This document shows, in pieces, positions 33,073 to 42,219 of a stretch of DNA of 64,000 bases. The DNA is from JAVBKU01 sp031553875 (GTDB lineage Bacteria; Bacteroidota; Bacteroidia; Bacteroidales; Rikenellaceae): contig JAVBKU010000007.1 in assembly GCA_031553875.1 (NCBI GenBank), positions 24,375 through 88,374 on the forward strand. The letters are read 5' to 3'. How positions within the stretch are numbered: position 1 is the first letter of the stretch; the number at the start of each line of letters is the position of its first letter. The position numbers and the translations under genes were made by a program. The notes under the pieces were generated by a model. The model was not told where the DNA came from. It worked only from the letters and a program-made list of their open reading frames with translations, and did no database searches.

Positions 33073-33148
33073 TCGGGGTGACAAGATTCGAACTTGCGAC
33101 CACACGCCCCCCAGACGTGTACTCTAAACCGGGCTGAGCTACACCCCG
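33073..33148 (-). tRNA. tRNA-Pro(GGG)
   Basis: A full cloverleaf on the minus strand: acceptor CGGGGTG/CACCCCG, D-arm with AGCTCAG, anticodon loop CTGGGGG with anticodon GGG, variable loop, and T-arm GCAAG TTCGAAT CTTGT (one wobble). The discriminator is A and CCA is not encoded. Confidence 0.95.
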
Positions 33149-33320
33149 AACGGTTTTGCGTTGCAAAGATACACAATTTTTCCTTTTTGCAAGGACAAAA
33201 TCAAAAAACAATCGGAGATATCTCTTTAAATATGGCGTGGCGCCTCAATCCGGAGATTTCACAGCCTCACGATCACCACGCCCACACTATCCCCGAATCA
33301 CCAGACATGCTCCCTGTACA

Positions 33321-35123
33321 CTAACTCCTCAACGCTCCCGCCACCACTTCCGCCAGGTCGTATACCGGTAAACCGCTGTGGCGCACAATGCTCTTCTTGC
33401 ACAGCGGACATGAGGTCACGATGCTGTCCGCACCCGTAGATTCGAGGTCGGCCACCATGGCGTTGCCGATGCGGCTCTGGCCCTCGTCGCCGATAGTGGT
33501 ATTGGCTAGGCTTCCGCCGCAGCAGGCGGCGTCCTCCCTGCTCTCCGCAGGCTCCGTTATCTCCCCGATGGCCGCAATGACGCTCCTCGGCTCGTCGTAT
33601 ATACCGCTTCCGCGCCCCAGTTCGCAGGGGTCGTGGTAGGTGAAAAGTTCATCGCCGGGTTTGACGTCTATACGCCCCTCATTGATAAGGCGCAGGATAT
33701 ACTGTGAGTGATGCAACACTTCGATCCCCTGCAGATTATAATCCTCCCTGAACACCTTGAGGCATATGGGGCAGGAGGTAACGAGCGTGGTGATACCATG
33801 CTTGTAGAATATCTCGCGGTTGTAGTCCATCATCCTGCGCGAGGCTTCCACCTCGCCCGAGAGCTTCAGGGGCCTGCCGCAGCATACGCCGCCCTCCTTA
33901 TCCGCCCACAGCACCTCCTCGCCCGCGGCCGAGAATATCTGATCCATCGCCTTGAGGATACGGGGGGTGAGCAGGGTCATACAACCCGCGAAATAGGCCA
34001 CGTTGCCTCCACCTGAGGTGAAGTCGCGCCCCTTGATATAATCGTAGCGGTCCGGAGTACACTTAGCCGCCATCTTCTCGCGGCTGTTCAGTCGCACGTC
34101 GTTGAGGTTTATCCCCACCGGACAGGCCAGTTCGCACCGTCCGCACATCAGGCAGTTGTCCGCGATAGCGGGCTTCAAGAAATGGTAGCGTTTATCGCGC
34201 AGGAAGTAGACCGACTGCACATTACTGATCCCCGCATCCCTCTGCAGCTGGCACGGGTCGATACATATCCCGCACCGCGAACAGGCCGCGATCTGGAACT
34301 TATCGTATCCACCCTCCTTATCCGAACATTTTATGCCGCTGTTACGCAGGAATATCAGGGGTATCTCGGTGAATATATGCATATAGCGCGAGAACGGCAG
34401 GGCCACGAAGAACACCCCAAGGAACACCGAATAGTGCCACCATGCGGGTAGTTCTATGGTCTGCAGGGTTTGCTCCGACATGATATTCGAGAACAGCATC
34501 CCCATCGAATGGGTCAGGAAACTGCCGCTGCCGTGCAGGGCCGAAGTCACGCTCTCGGCCACAAGGCGGGCAGGGAATATAAGCCACAGGGCAGCGAGGG
34601 CTATCCTGTCGCCGGGCGTATGCTTGGTGGCCCGCTTCATCCCCATCACCTTGGAGCGTATGCGTTTGAACAACGCCAGTCCAACGCCTATAAGTATGAT
34701 AGACAGCAGGGCATCCTTCACAAAGGCGAAGTTAATACCCGGTTCGAAAGGCGGGTGGACGTAGTAGGTAAAGAAAATATCCACATACAGAGGCACACCT
34801 TCGCCCTTGAAATATACATACGTTTCGATCCACCCCGTGAGTATCAGCAGGAACCACCCCAACGCCAGGCTCATATGCATATAGCCCAGCAGGGGGTTGC
34901 GCTTGAATATCTTCACGTGGAGCAGACTTTCCCTTATGACCTCCCAGATGGACTTGAAGGTACTCTTGGAGAATAGCGACCTGAAAAACCTCTTTTTGTC
35001 GCCCTTCGGCAGCTCTATAAACCACTTCACATACTCGAACAACAGTATCGAGAAGAGCGCCGCGACGCCCGCCATGAACGGCAGGACGAAGAACCTGAAA
35101 TGTACGTCGTCAAGCATCTCCAT
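33321..35123 (-). CDS. HdrDE-like membrane iron-sulfur oxidoreductase
   Basis: This 600-residue fusion has a membrane part (about 1-270, five or six segments, nitrate reductase gamma or HdrE-like, with His-containing helices such as PLLGYMHMSLALGWF). Two [4Fe-4S] ferredoxin motifs follow (CSRCGICIDPC and CLMCGRCELACP), then two cysteine-rich CCG domains (YFAGCM, GGVCCGRP, SCPICLK; DPCELGRG, DAACCGGS, SCPLCKK). It would couple membrane quinone or menaquinol to a disulfide or Fe-S partner, as in methanogen HdrDE and the Dsr/Qmo/Tmc-type complexes. Its start overlaps the stop of the preceding gene by one base. The partner substrate is unknown. Confidence 0.9.
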   Translation of the reverse strand: MEMLDDVHFRFFVLPFMAGVAALFSILLFEYVKWFIELPKGDKKRFFRSLFSKSTFKSIWEVIRESLLHVKIFKRNPLLGYMHMSLALGWFLLILTGWIETYVYFKGEGVPLYVDIFFTYYVHPPFEPGINFAFVKDALLSIILIGVGLALFKRIRSKVMGMKRATKHTPGDRIALAALWLIFPARLVAESVTSALHGSGSFLTHSMGMLFSNIMSEQTLQTIELPAWWHYSVFLGVFFVALPFSRYMHIFTEIPLIFLRNSGIKCSDKEGGYDKFQIAACSRCGICIDPCQLQRDAGISNVQSVYFLRDKRYHFLKPAIADNCLMCGRCELACPVGINLNDVRLNSREKMAAKCTPDRYDYIKGRDFTSGGGNVAYFAGCMTLLTPRILKAMDQIFSAAGEEVLWADKEGGVCCGRPLKLSGEVEASRRMMDYNREIFYKHGITTLVTSCPICLKVFREDYNLQGIEVLHHSQYILRLINEGRIDVKPGDELFTYHDPCELGRGSGIYDEPRSVIAAIGEITEPAESREDAACCGGSLANTTIGDEGQSRIGNAMVADLESTGADSIVTSCPLCKKSIVRHSGLPVYDLAEVVAGALRS

Positions 35124-35470
35124 TATTTGTACTCTTTAAGATTGCGTTTGATCATAAGGATTATCTCCCTGGTATTTATCCCCCTCGGGCAGCTCAGGCG
35201 GCACTTGCCGCAGAGCATACACTTCGAGAGCTCCTCGTAGAGCCCCTTGTACTCACCCCTGCGGGCAAGGGTCTGCACCTTGCGGAAGTTGAAGTCGGTG
35301 ATCTGTCCCGCCGTGCATGTGGCGGTACAGTTGCCGCAGGCTATGCAGGTCTGCAACTCCGGGCGGTCCTTGAGCAGGACGCGGGCGAAGCGCAGGTCGT
35401 TACTGTCGAGGTTCACCGCCCTCGGCTGAGTTATACCGTAGCCCCATGACATCGTTTTCTCGCTCATCAA
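35123..35470 (-). CDS. HdrC-like 4Fe-4S dicluster protein (short)
   Basis: This 115-residue protein consists mainly of two cluster motifs: CIACGNCTATCTAG and CMLCGKCRLSCPRG. Together they bind two [4Fe-4S] clusters, although the first lacks the usual CP pair at its end. It is translationally coupled (TAATG) to the membrane HdrDE-like gene and probably passes electrons between it and the HdrA-like flavoprotein. It is separated from the HdrA-like gene by a 195-base inverted-repeat region. Confidence 0.9.
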   Translation of the reverse strand: MMSEKTMSWGYGITQPRAVNLDSNDLRFARVLLKDRPELQTCIACGNCTATCTAGQITDFNFRKVQTLARRGEYKGLYEELSKCMLCGKCRLSCPRGINTREIILMIKRNLKEYK

Positions 35471-35479
35471 AATATCTGT

Positions 35480-35662
35480 TCTTACGAAGTTCTTATACTT
35501 ATCCCCTGTTTAGCAAGTCCCCCTATGCAAAGGGGGATTTAGGGGGTTTATCAACAAATAACCGGGGCATCGCAGATGCCTTAATGTTAGTGTACGAGTT
35601 CGTAAGATGACAATGGTCGAATATACAAACCATCTAATACTTACGAATTCGTGAAACTAACA
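35480..35662. repeat. Inverted repeat inside the hdr cluster
   Basis: AATGTTAGTGTACGAGTTCG followed by TAAG is the near inverse complement of CTTACGAATTCGTGAAACTA followed by ACATT, at about 35583-35606 and 35641-35665, around a 35-base centre. Next to it are a TCCCCCT/AGGGGGA hairpin and a GGCATC/GATGCC hairpin. It is non-coding, and its palindromic form resembles a small MITE or a strong mRNA structure. Confidence 0.6.
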
Positions 35663-35665
35663 TTA

Positions 35666-36679
35666 TCATGCGTTCAATATGGCGGCAACCCTATGCGCCG
35701 CAGCCACGCCTTCGTTTAGCGATTCGCCTATATTCTTGGGTGCCGACACCGATCCCGCGAAGTATATCCCACCGGCACCGGAGAATGTGTTGTCGATGAA
35801 CTGGTTACGTGGCATCATAAACCCGCTGGGATAGAGCGTGATACCCGAGCCGTTCGCCAGCATCTGGTTACTGGCCCCGGCCCTCATGCCCACCATCAGC
35901 ACCAGCATGTCAACGGTCATCTTCACCGGACGGCCTATTAGCGTATCCTCGGCCTTGATCTGCACCTGTCCGTCGATGGTACCGCCGGCCTCGGATATGC
36001 GTCCGCGCACGAAGTGTATGTTGTACTCCTGCTGGGCCTGGCGGTATATCTCCTCGTAACCCGGGCCGAACATCCTCATATCCATGTAGAAGCTGTACAC
36101 CTCAGCATCGGGAATCAGTTCCTTGACCTCCATGGCCTGCTTCACCCCTGCGATACAGCACACGCGCGAACAGTGCCTCTGGTTTACCTTCTCGTCCCTC
36201 GACCCCACGCAGTGGAGGAAGGCTATGCGCTTGGGCTCGGTGCCCTGCGCGGTGACGATCTTACGGTTCTTGAACATGCCCTCGAGATCGACGGATGTTA
36301 TCACGTTGTTGTATATCCCGTAGCCGTACTCCTCCTTGAGCGCGGCGTTGAATATGTCGAAACCCGAAGCCACGATCACCGCGTCGCCGTCCACGTGCGA
36401 GCCGTCATCGAGCTGTACGCCCTTGCCGTCGGGGTCGATAGCAATGACCGATATGGAGGTGTAGATCTTGGTCCTTGTGGTCGACAGCTTCTTGAGCAGG
36501 TCGGCCAGCACCTCCCATGCGGGAGTGAACGAGGGGAAGAGCCTGTCCCACTTGTTGAGCTTACCGCCCAGGCGGTCTTCCTTTTCGATGATAAGGGGAT
36601 TGAGCCCCAGCTCCGACAGCGTTATGGCGGTCTGTATCCCGGCCACGCCCCCTCCGATTATGATAACCCTCTTGTTCAT
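35666..36679 (-). CDS. HdrA-like FAD-binding protein
   Basis: This 337-residue flavoprotein starts MNKRVIIIGGGVAGIQTAITLSELG (FAD Rossmann motif) and carries the HdrA hallmark FLHCVGSRDEKVNQRHCSRVCCIAGVKQAMEVKE. The C-terminus has GGIYFAGSVSAPKNIGESLNEG. It lacks the N- and C-terminal ferredoxin domains of methanogen HdrA, so it is a short form, with HdrC-like partners supplied separately. Electron bifurcation is possible but not shown. It lies 58 bases after the HdrB-like gene. Confidence 0.92.
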   Translation of the reverse strand: MNKRVIIIGGGVAGIQTAITLSELGLNPLIIEKEDRLGGKLNKWDRLFPSFTPAWEVLADLLKKLSTTRTKIYTSISVIAIDPDGKGVQLDDGSHVDGDAVIVASGFDIFNAALKEEYGYGIYNNVITSVDLEGMFKNRKIVTAQGTEPKRIAFLHCVGSRDEKVNQRHCSRVCCIAGVKQAMEVKELIPDAEVYSFYMDMRMFGPGYEEIYRQAQQEYNIHFVRGRISEAGGTIDGQVQIKAEDTLIGRPVKMTVDMLVLMVGMRAGASNQMLANGSGITLYPSGFMMPRNQFIDNTFSGAGGIYFAGSVSAPKNIGESLNEGVAAAHRVAAILNA

Positions 36680-36737
36680 ACTCTTACAACGAGATTATAT
36701 GTGTGTGGTTTTGGTTTTTATAAATTTTAGCGCCTGT

Positions 36738-37835
36738 TTATTTGAAATTCAGGCTTTCCTTGTTGAAACTGATACTCGGATTGTAGCACCCTATGGCTGT
36801 ATCCTGCGGTTTGCCTATGTATTTACCGTTCTTGCCGAGGTATTTTGACGAGGGGTCATACTCTATACCCATCTTGTCGAGCAGGGGCTCCACGGCCACC
36901 TGGTGCATCTGCATCCCCAAGTCCCACGGATCATAGCCCAGCACCAGTCCCGCCATCTCCTCGTAGGTGAGCGTGGGAATACCCGCACCGTTCTGCCCGT
37001 AGGTCTTGCCCTCCATTTCCGATATGGCGTACTGCCACTTGTCGAGGAACATGGCGCATCCGGGACAGTTGGCCACGATGAAATCGGGCTTGTACGGCTT
37101 CATCGACTCGAATTTCTTCTTCGAGTTGGCCACCGACGATCCCCTGTTGGCCTGTACTAGATAGTTGCGGAATCCGAAGCCGCAGCAATGCCTGCGCTCG
37201 GGATAATCGACCATCTCCCCGCCCCACGACTCTATCATTCCCGCCAGCACGTAGGGGAATTCCGAACCGCCGATACCCACCTTGGGAAATATCTTGGCGT
37301 AGTGGCAACCTATATGCTCGACTACTTTCAGCGGCTTGCCGGTCTCCACATTTATAAGTTTATGCTTAGCCTGTTTGGCGATACGTTCCCTGTGGTGGAA
37401 CACCACGTCGGAGGTGTGCGAAAGGTTGCGGGGCGTTTTGAACTCGCGGCCCGTGGCCTTGAAAAGGTTCTCGCGCACTTTTTCTTCCAGATGGGGGAAT
37501 TCGTGCCACATCTCCAACACCTCGGAATATATCCCGAACGAGGTGATACACGAGGGGATAAGGTTTTCATATCCCGCCTCGGTCATAAGCGCGAACTGAC
37601 GTGCGACCACGGTCATAAGCGTTTCCAGCGGCACGATGTCGGAGTGGTAACCTATACCCGTACACGACGTGTGCTTCGAGTCGTCGAAGATATCGCGCCC
37701 CAGGTCATTGCGCATTATATTGATGAAGGCGGCCTCGCTGCCGGGGAAAAAATTCTGGCGTATACAGCTGCGGGCATAGTAGTAGTGGTCGTCCGCCACG
37801 TTCTTCTGGTACTCCTGCCAAGTATTCCTTTTCAT
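36738..37835 (-). CDS. HdrB-like CCG-domain protein
   Basis: This 365-residue protein has the second CCG motif intact: VVEHIGCHYAKIFP, RRHCCGFGFRNYLV and ANCPGCAMFLDKWQ. The first set (HTSCTGIGYHSD, PSCITSF) keeps fewer cysteines, as in other non-methanogen HdrB homologues. In HdrABC the CCG domains hold non-cubane clusters that reduce a disulfide. Its order between HdrC-like and HdrA-like genes matches hdr operons elsewhere. The physiological disulfide or other substrate is unknown. Confidence 0.9.
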   Translation of the reverse strand: MKRNTWQEYQKNVADDHYYYARSCIRQNFFPGSEAAFINIMRNDLGRDIFDDSKHTSCTGIGYHSDIVPLETLMTVVARQFALMTEAGYENLIPSCITSFGIYSEVLEMWHEFPHLEEKVRENLFKATGREFKTPRNLSHTSDVVFHHRERIAKQAKHKLINVETGKPLKVVEHIGCHYAKIFPKVGIGGSEFPYVLAGMIESWGGEMVDYPERRHCCGFGFRNYLVQANRGSSVANSKKKFESMKPYKPDFIVANCPGCAMFLDKWQYAISEMEGKTYGQNGAGIPTLTYEEMAGLVLGYDPWDLGMQMHQVAVEPLLDKMGIEYDPSSKYLGKNGKYIGKPQDTAIGCYNPSISFNKESLNFK

Positions 37836-37901
37836 ATCTTATTGTCGTTGCCTGCCGCTGCCCGGACGCCTCGTAGCCTCCCGCCGCGACAGAGGTCCGT
37901 T

Positions 37902-38597
37902 CTATTGATGTGTGCCGCTATTGGCGGTGAATACCTCCATGAAGTATTCGTTGTCGGCGCCGGCAAAGCCCATTTCTTTGGCTTTTTTGTCGGAATGTTC
38001 CTGTATAAGGTCGAACATCTCCTTGCCTCCCGACACGTCGAATATCTTGCGTATCTCCTCCATCGAATCGTCGTCGATCTTACGCATCGCTCCGGGACCT
38101 ACCATGGCGTAGTTGTCACCGAAACGGCCCCAGAGGTCGTGGTGGTTATCCCACGCCCACTTCCACACAGGTCCCTGTTCGGGGTGCATCTCAGGGCTCA
38201 CCAGTTCGGGACGGATGCAAAATCCGGTATTTAGAATATTACCTCCGATAGCCTTCTTGAGGGCGAACTGCTGGCGACCCTTTTCGCTCTCGGTAAAGAA
38301 GCCCAGCTTCTGAGATATGAGGCGTAGGGCCTGTATCACATATCCGGGGGTATTGCCCCTCGGGCAACGCGGGCGGCATGACATACACTCGCCGCAGTAC
38401 CATATTTCGTCGCTCTTGAGCAGTTTTTCTATGGCCTCGTCGTCCTTGCTCTGAACTATGTTGGCTATCTGCCTGGGGTCGTAGTCGTAGAACTCGGCCG
38501 CGGGGCACAGGCCCGTACACACGCCGCAGTTCATGCACGAGGTGAGCCCTTCCTGGAAGCGCACATCCTCCTTGAGCATGTCGTAATATTTACCCAT
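37902..38597 (-). CDS. HdrC-like 4Fe-4S protein
   Basis: This 231-residue protein carries two [4Fe-4S] motifs near its N-terminus, CMNCGVCTGLCPAAEF (about 21-36) and CGECMSCRPRCPRGNTPG (about 65-82). A helical C-terminus of unknown role follows. It starts the five-gene cluster, with HdrB following after 66 bases. A perfect -7 box (TAGTTTTG) on the minus strand at 38702-38709 may drive the whole cluster. Confidence 0.9.
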   Translation of the reverse strand: MGKYYDMLKEDVRFQEGLTSCMNCGVCTGLCPAAEFYDYDPRQIANIVQSKDDEAIEKLLKSDEIWYCGECMSCRPRCPRGNTPGYVIQALRLISQKLGFFTESEKGRQQFALKKAIGGNILNTGFCIRPELVSPEMHPEQGPVWKWAWDNHHDLWGRFGDNYAMVGPGAMRKIDDDSMEEIRKIFDVSGGKEMFDLIQEHSDKKAKEMGFAGADNEYFMEVFTANSGTHQ

Positions 38598-38701
38598 TTT
38601 ATGCTGTTTTTAGATATTTCTCGTTACCGCCCGGACGCCATCCAATATTTATCCCCACCCCTACTTTCATCCTTTCCCGCACAAACACACCTCAGACGAT
38701 A

Positions 38702-38709
38702 CAAAACTA
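38702..38709 (-). promoter_or_regulatory. -7 promoter element of the hdr cluster
   Basis: The minus strand reads TAGTTTTG, an exact TAnnTTTG, 105 bases before the first hdr gene; a -33 TTG is not evident. Confidence 0.45.
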
Positions 38710-38814
38710 CTGCCGCAGTCGCTAATTTCGGGTGGTCGGTATACCTAATTCATGTAAGTATAAATACTTATTTTTCAATCTTGTTCATAGAATAGAAAAT
38801 ATCACAAATCCTTA

Positions 38815-39037
38815 AGGCGCCCATCGGGCGCCTACCCTCCGCCAATCGCGGATATTCACGCCCGGACAGGGGTCGAGGGAATCCGTTAAAAAACGACGCT
38901 GTGTCTAACGACTGTTAGCCAGGCCTGCGGCCTGGCTAAAAAGGAGGAGTTCGACGTTTTAGGATGTACGAAGGCCCCTGTCAGTGAATATCCGCAGGCG
39001 GCACTTTTTGGGTACCTTTTGTGTGCACAAAAGGTAC
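38815..39037 (+). repeat. Structured repeat R2 copy 1
   Basis: The outer stem is GGATATTCAC (38850-38859) plus GACAGGGG (38865-38872), paired with CCCCTGTC (38975-38982) and GTGAATATCC (38984-38993). A perfect inner hairpin is TTAGCCAGGCC/GGCCTGGCTAA at 38915-38939. A left hairpin is AGGCGCCC/GGGCGCCT and a right palindrome is GTACCTTTTG/CAAAAGGTAC. The second copy is at 52.5 kb. Confidence 0.85.
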
Positions 39038-39076
39038 AGGGGAAAATATTTGTAATAGTTTATTTCGCCTTTGGCA

Positions 39077-39250
39077 ACCTACTTTTAGCATCGCCCTAAA
39101 AGTAGGCAAAAGGTCTAGCCGCGTCTTCTGCCGGGGTCTCTTCCGGGAGCTTCCCTCGTTACACGATAACTGAGGGTGATCTCCCTCTCGAGACCTATTC
39201 CCGGCAGAAGCCCAAAGCGGCATTCGCACGAGGCTTGCGCCTCGATAAAG
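39077..39250 (-). repeat. Structured repeat R1 copy B (reverse orientation)
   Basis: Reverse complement of the other R1 copies. The core stem is at 39124-39133 and 39201-39210, and the CCTACTTTT/AAAAGTAGG hairpin at about 39077-39107 has a minimal loop without R4. The outer flank has a CGAGGC/GCCTCG hairpin. Confidence 0.85.
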
Positions 39251-39304
39251 TTCTCAGATGCGCGGGTAATGCAAGCGTCCACCGGACGCTTTAAGGATGT
39301 CCAA

Positions 39305-39341
39305 AAACAAGTTTGGCGACCCCTAAAAGAAGCCGCCAAAC
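39305..39341 (-). terminator. Terminator of the ribonucleotide reductase gene
   Basis: On the minus strand GTTTGGCG pairs with CGCCAAAC across a 15-base loop, followed by TTGTTTTTGG. Confidence 0.6.
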
Positions 39342-39414
39342 CCATTCGTTGCGCGGGGAACACCTTCGACCGAAGCCTATGCGCTCACCCCCGCGCCTGC
39401 GCCACACCGGAATG

Positions 39415-41976
39415 CTATCCGCACTTCGAGTGGCCGCAACTCATACACACGGGGCAGTTGTTCTGGTACACCAGCGTTTCCTGTCCGCAGTTAGAACATT
39501 TTTCCTTGGCCTTGGTGCCGTCGGCGATATACTGCTTCAGGGCGCGGGCCACACCGTTCTTCCAGGTATTGATGCTCTCGGAATTGAGGTGAAGCGATTC
39601 GATCAGCGTCACCACGTCGAGGATAGGCATCCCGTTACGCAATACGCCGGAGATCAATTTGGCATAGTTCCAGAACTCCTCGGAGAACAACCTCGAAATA
39701 CCGCCGATAGTGTTCACATAGCCGTACTTATCGGTATACTGGAAGTCGTAGCGTTTGTTACCTTCCTCGTCCTTCACCTTTATAATGGAGCCCTTGAGCA
39801 CCTTCTTGGGGATGTACATGGCATCCTCCTCGATCTTACCGGTGAATATTTCGTAAGGGCGGTCGTTGTATATACCCACGAACGAAATCCACTCCTCGTC
39901 GCCGTTCTTGAAGCGCACGATGTCGGCGTCGAGCTGCGTGGGGCGCTTCAAGGGGGGCTTGTAGCCCACTTCCTCTTCCTTACCGCCTTTATCGCTCTTC
40001 TTCTCCACGAGCACGCCGGCGCGCGAGCCGTCACGATAGACGGTCACGCCCTTACAACCGCTTTCCCAGGCTGTCATATACACTTCGGACACCTTCTCTT
40101 CGCTGATATCGGCGGGCAGATTCACGGTCACCGATATCGAGTGGTCGACCCACTTCTGTATCGCGCCCTGCATCTTCACCTTGTTGACCCAGTCGATATC
40201 GTTGGCGGTAGCCTTATAGTAGGGCGACTTCTCAACGAGGGCATTGATCTCGGCAGTGGACATCTTCTCCACTTTGGTCTTGTCATACCCGTTCACTTCA
40301 GCCCACACCAGGAAGTTATGGTGGAACACATGGTACTCTTCCCATGAGTCGCCCACTTCGTCAACGAATGTCACGTTCACGTCCTTATCGCTGGGGTTGA
40401 CCTTCCTGCGGCGCATGTACACAGGCCTAAATACAGGCTCGATACCGGAAGTGGTCTGCGACATGAGGCTGGTAGTGCCCGTGGGGGCTATGGTTAGCAT
40501 GGCGATATTACGGCGGCCTGTCTTAACCATCTCCTTGTAAAGTTCGGGATCCGCATCCTTCACCCTTGCGATCATGGGGTTCCCCTCCTCACGCTTGGCA
40601 TCGTAGATCGGGAACGCACCCCTCTCTCCTGCCATCTTCACCGAAGCCCTGTAGGCCTCCAGTGCGAGGGTTTTCTGTATCTTCACGGCAAACTCTATGG
40701 CCTCGTCGGTACCGTAGCGCAACCCCAGGGCGGCGAGCATATCGCCCTCGGCGGTGATACCCAGACCGGTACGGCGCCCCATCAGGGCCTTCTCGCGGAT
40801 CTTGTTCCAAAGGCTGAGTTCCACGCTGCGGATATCTTTCTCCTCGGGGTCGGCGTCGATCTTGGCGATGATGGCCTCCACCTTTTCGAGCTCGAGGTCG
40901 ATAATGTCGTCCATCATACGCATGGCCTTATTCACATGGGCCTTGAACTTATCGAAGTTGAACGACGCCTTCTTTGTGAAGGGATTGTCGACGTAGCCGT
41001 AGAGATTGATGGCCAACAGGCGACAGCTGTCGTAAGGGCAGAGTGGTATTTCACCGCAGGGGTTGGTCGATACCGTCCTGAAGCCGAGGTCGGCATAGCA
41101 GTCGGGCACCGATTCCCTGATGATGGTATCCCAGAACAGCACGCCCGGTTCGGCCGACTTCCATGCGTTGTGGATGATCTTGTTCCACAGCGACACGGCA
41201 TCTATATCCTTGCTGTACATAGGATTAGGCGAATCAATGGGGAACTGCTGGTGGTACTTGCCACCCTCCTTCACGGCCTTCATAAATTCGTCGTCGAGCT
41301 TCACCGACACATTAGCGCCGGTCACCTTGCCGCTCTCGACCTTGGCGTCGATAAAGTTCTCGGCATCGGGATGCTTGATAGAGATCGACAGCATCAGCGC
41401 TCCGCGGCGACCGTCCTGAGCCACCTCCCTCGTAGAGTTGGAGTAGCGCTCCATGAACGGCACGATACCGGTGGATGTGAGGGCGCTGTTGAGCACGGGA
41501 CTGCCCGTGGGGCGGATGTGCGAGAGGTCGTGCCCCACGCCGCCGCGACGCTTCATAAGCTGCACCTGCTCCTCATCTATGCGGATGATACCGCCGTAGG
41601 AGTCGGCCGGATTCTTGTGGCCGATCACAAAGCAGTTCGACAGCGAAGCGATCTGGAGATTGTTGCCGATACCTGTCATGGGACCTCCCTGTGGAATCAA
41701 ATATTTGAACTCCTTGAGCAGTCCATGCACCTCGGCCGCATCCATCCCGTTGGGATACTTGGCCTCTACACGGGCTATCTCGTTTGCGATACGCCAGTGC
41801 ATCTGCTCCGGCGAGTTTTCATAAATGCGCCCGAAAGAGTCCTTCAGGGCATACTTGCTGACCCATACCGTGGCGGCAAGGTCATCACCTGCGAAGTACT
41901 GCTTAGCCCCCTCTACCGCTTCGGCATAGGGATACTCCTTCATCTTGGCAGGCTGCTTTTGTTTTACTTCAGACAT
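39415..41976 (-). CDS. nrdJ: Adenosylcobalamin-dependent (class II) ribonucleotide reductase
   Basis: I start at complement 41974-41976 (MSEVKQKQPAKMKEYPYAEA), giving 853 residues; an upstream in-frame start has no support. The catalytic barrel shows SNCFVIGHKNPADSYGGI, RRGGVGHDLSHIRPTGSPVLNS, NPCGEIPLCPYDSCRL with the redox and radical Cys/Glu, and APTGTTSLMSQTTSGIEPVF. Near the end are a TSCPD-like domain and a zinc ribbon (CSNCGQETLVYQNNCPVCMSCGHSKCG). It makes deoxyribonucleotides without oxygen, using B12. No cobalamin riboswitch was seen in the 240-base leader, as expected for a B12-using isoform. Confidence 0.96.
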   Translation of the reverse strand: MSEVKQKQPAKMKEYPYAEAVEGAKQYFAGDDLAATVWVSKYALKDSFGRIYENSPEQMHWRIANEIARVEAKYPNGMDAAEVHGLLKEFKYLIPQGGPMTGIGNNLQIASLSNCFVIGHKNPADSYGGIIRIDEEQVQLMKRRGGVGHDLSHIRPTGSPVLNSALTSTGIVPFMERYSNSTREVAQDGRRGALMLSISIKHPDAENFIDAKVESGKVTGANVSVKLDDEFMKAVKEGGKYHQQFPIDSPNPMYSKDIDAVSLWNKIIHNAWKSAEPGVLFWDTIIRESVPDCYADLGFRTVSTNPCGEIPLCPYDSCRLLAINLYGYVDNPFTKKASFNFDKFKAHVNKAMRMMDDIIDLELEKVEAIIAKIDADPEEKDIRSVELSLWNKIREKALMGRRTGLGITAEGDMLAALGLRYGTDEAIEFAVKIQKTLALEAYRASVKMAGERGAFPIYDAKREEGNPMIARVKDADPELYKEMVKTGRRNIAMLTIAPTGTTSLMSQTTSGIEPVFRPVYMRRRKVNPSDKDVNVTFVDEVGDSWEEYHVFHHNFLVWAEVNGYDKTKVEKMSTAEINALVEKSPYYKATANDIDWVNKVKMQGAIQKWVDHSISVTVNLPADISEEKVSEVYMTAWESGCKGVTVYRDGSRAGVLVEKKSDKGGKEEEVGYKPPLKRPTQLDADIVRFKNGDEEWISFVGIYNDRPYEIFTGKIEEDAMYIPKKVLKGSIIKVKDEEGNKRYDFQYTDKYGYVNTIGGISRLFSEEFWNYAKLISGVLRNGMPILDVVTLIESLHLNSESINTWKNGVARALKQYIADGTKAKEKCSNCGQETLVYQNNCPVCMSCGHSKCG

Positions 41977-42219
41977 AACTAATATATTGTTATTTATATA
42001 GCGTTGGACAGGCTTGGGAACCGGCCCATTTAGGCGCAAAACCGGACGAAAACGCGGATCGCCCCCTCGGCCGACCACGCCTCATCTTTCATAACACAAG
42101 CCTCAGCCGCACAGGGGCGACTTTCAGCTGAAAAAATTCGTTACTACAAGTTTACACTAAAGATGCGGGCAAATTGCGGGACACCTTTTAATGTTATCAT
42201 CATTTTGTCAACACAAACT

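Noticed and set aside
38981..39229. Open frame of 82 residues in R1 copy B, similar to a frame at 57192-57398 in copy D
   Set aside because: The shared peptide follows from shared repeat DNA. The other R1 copies break the frame, there is no start context, and pairing of the DNA stems explains the conservation better.
41977..42219. Cobalamin riboswitch before the B12-dependent ribonucleotide reductase
   Set aside because: No B12-box-like sequence is seen in the leader. A B12-using enzyme would not be expected to carry an off-switch of this type.
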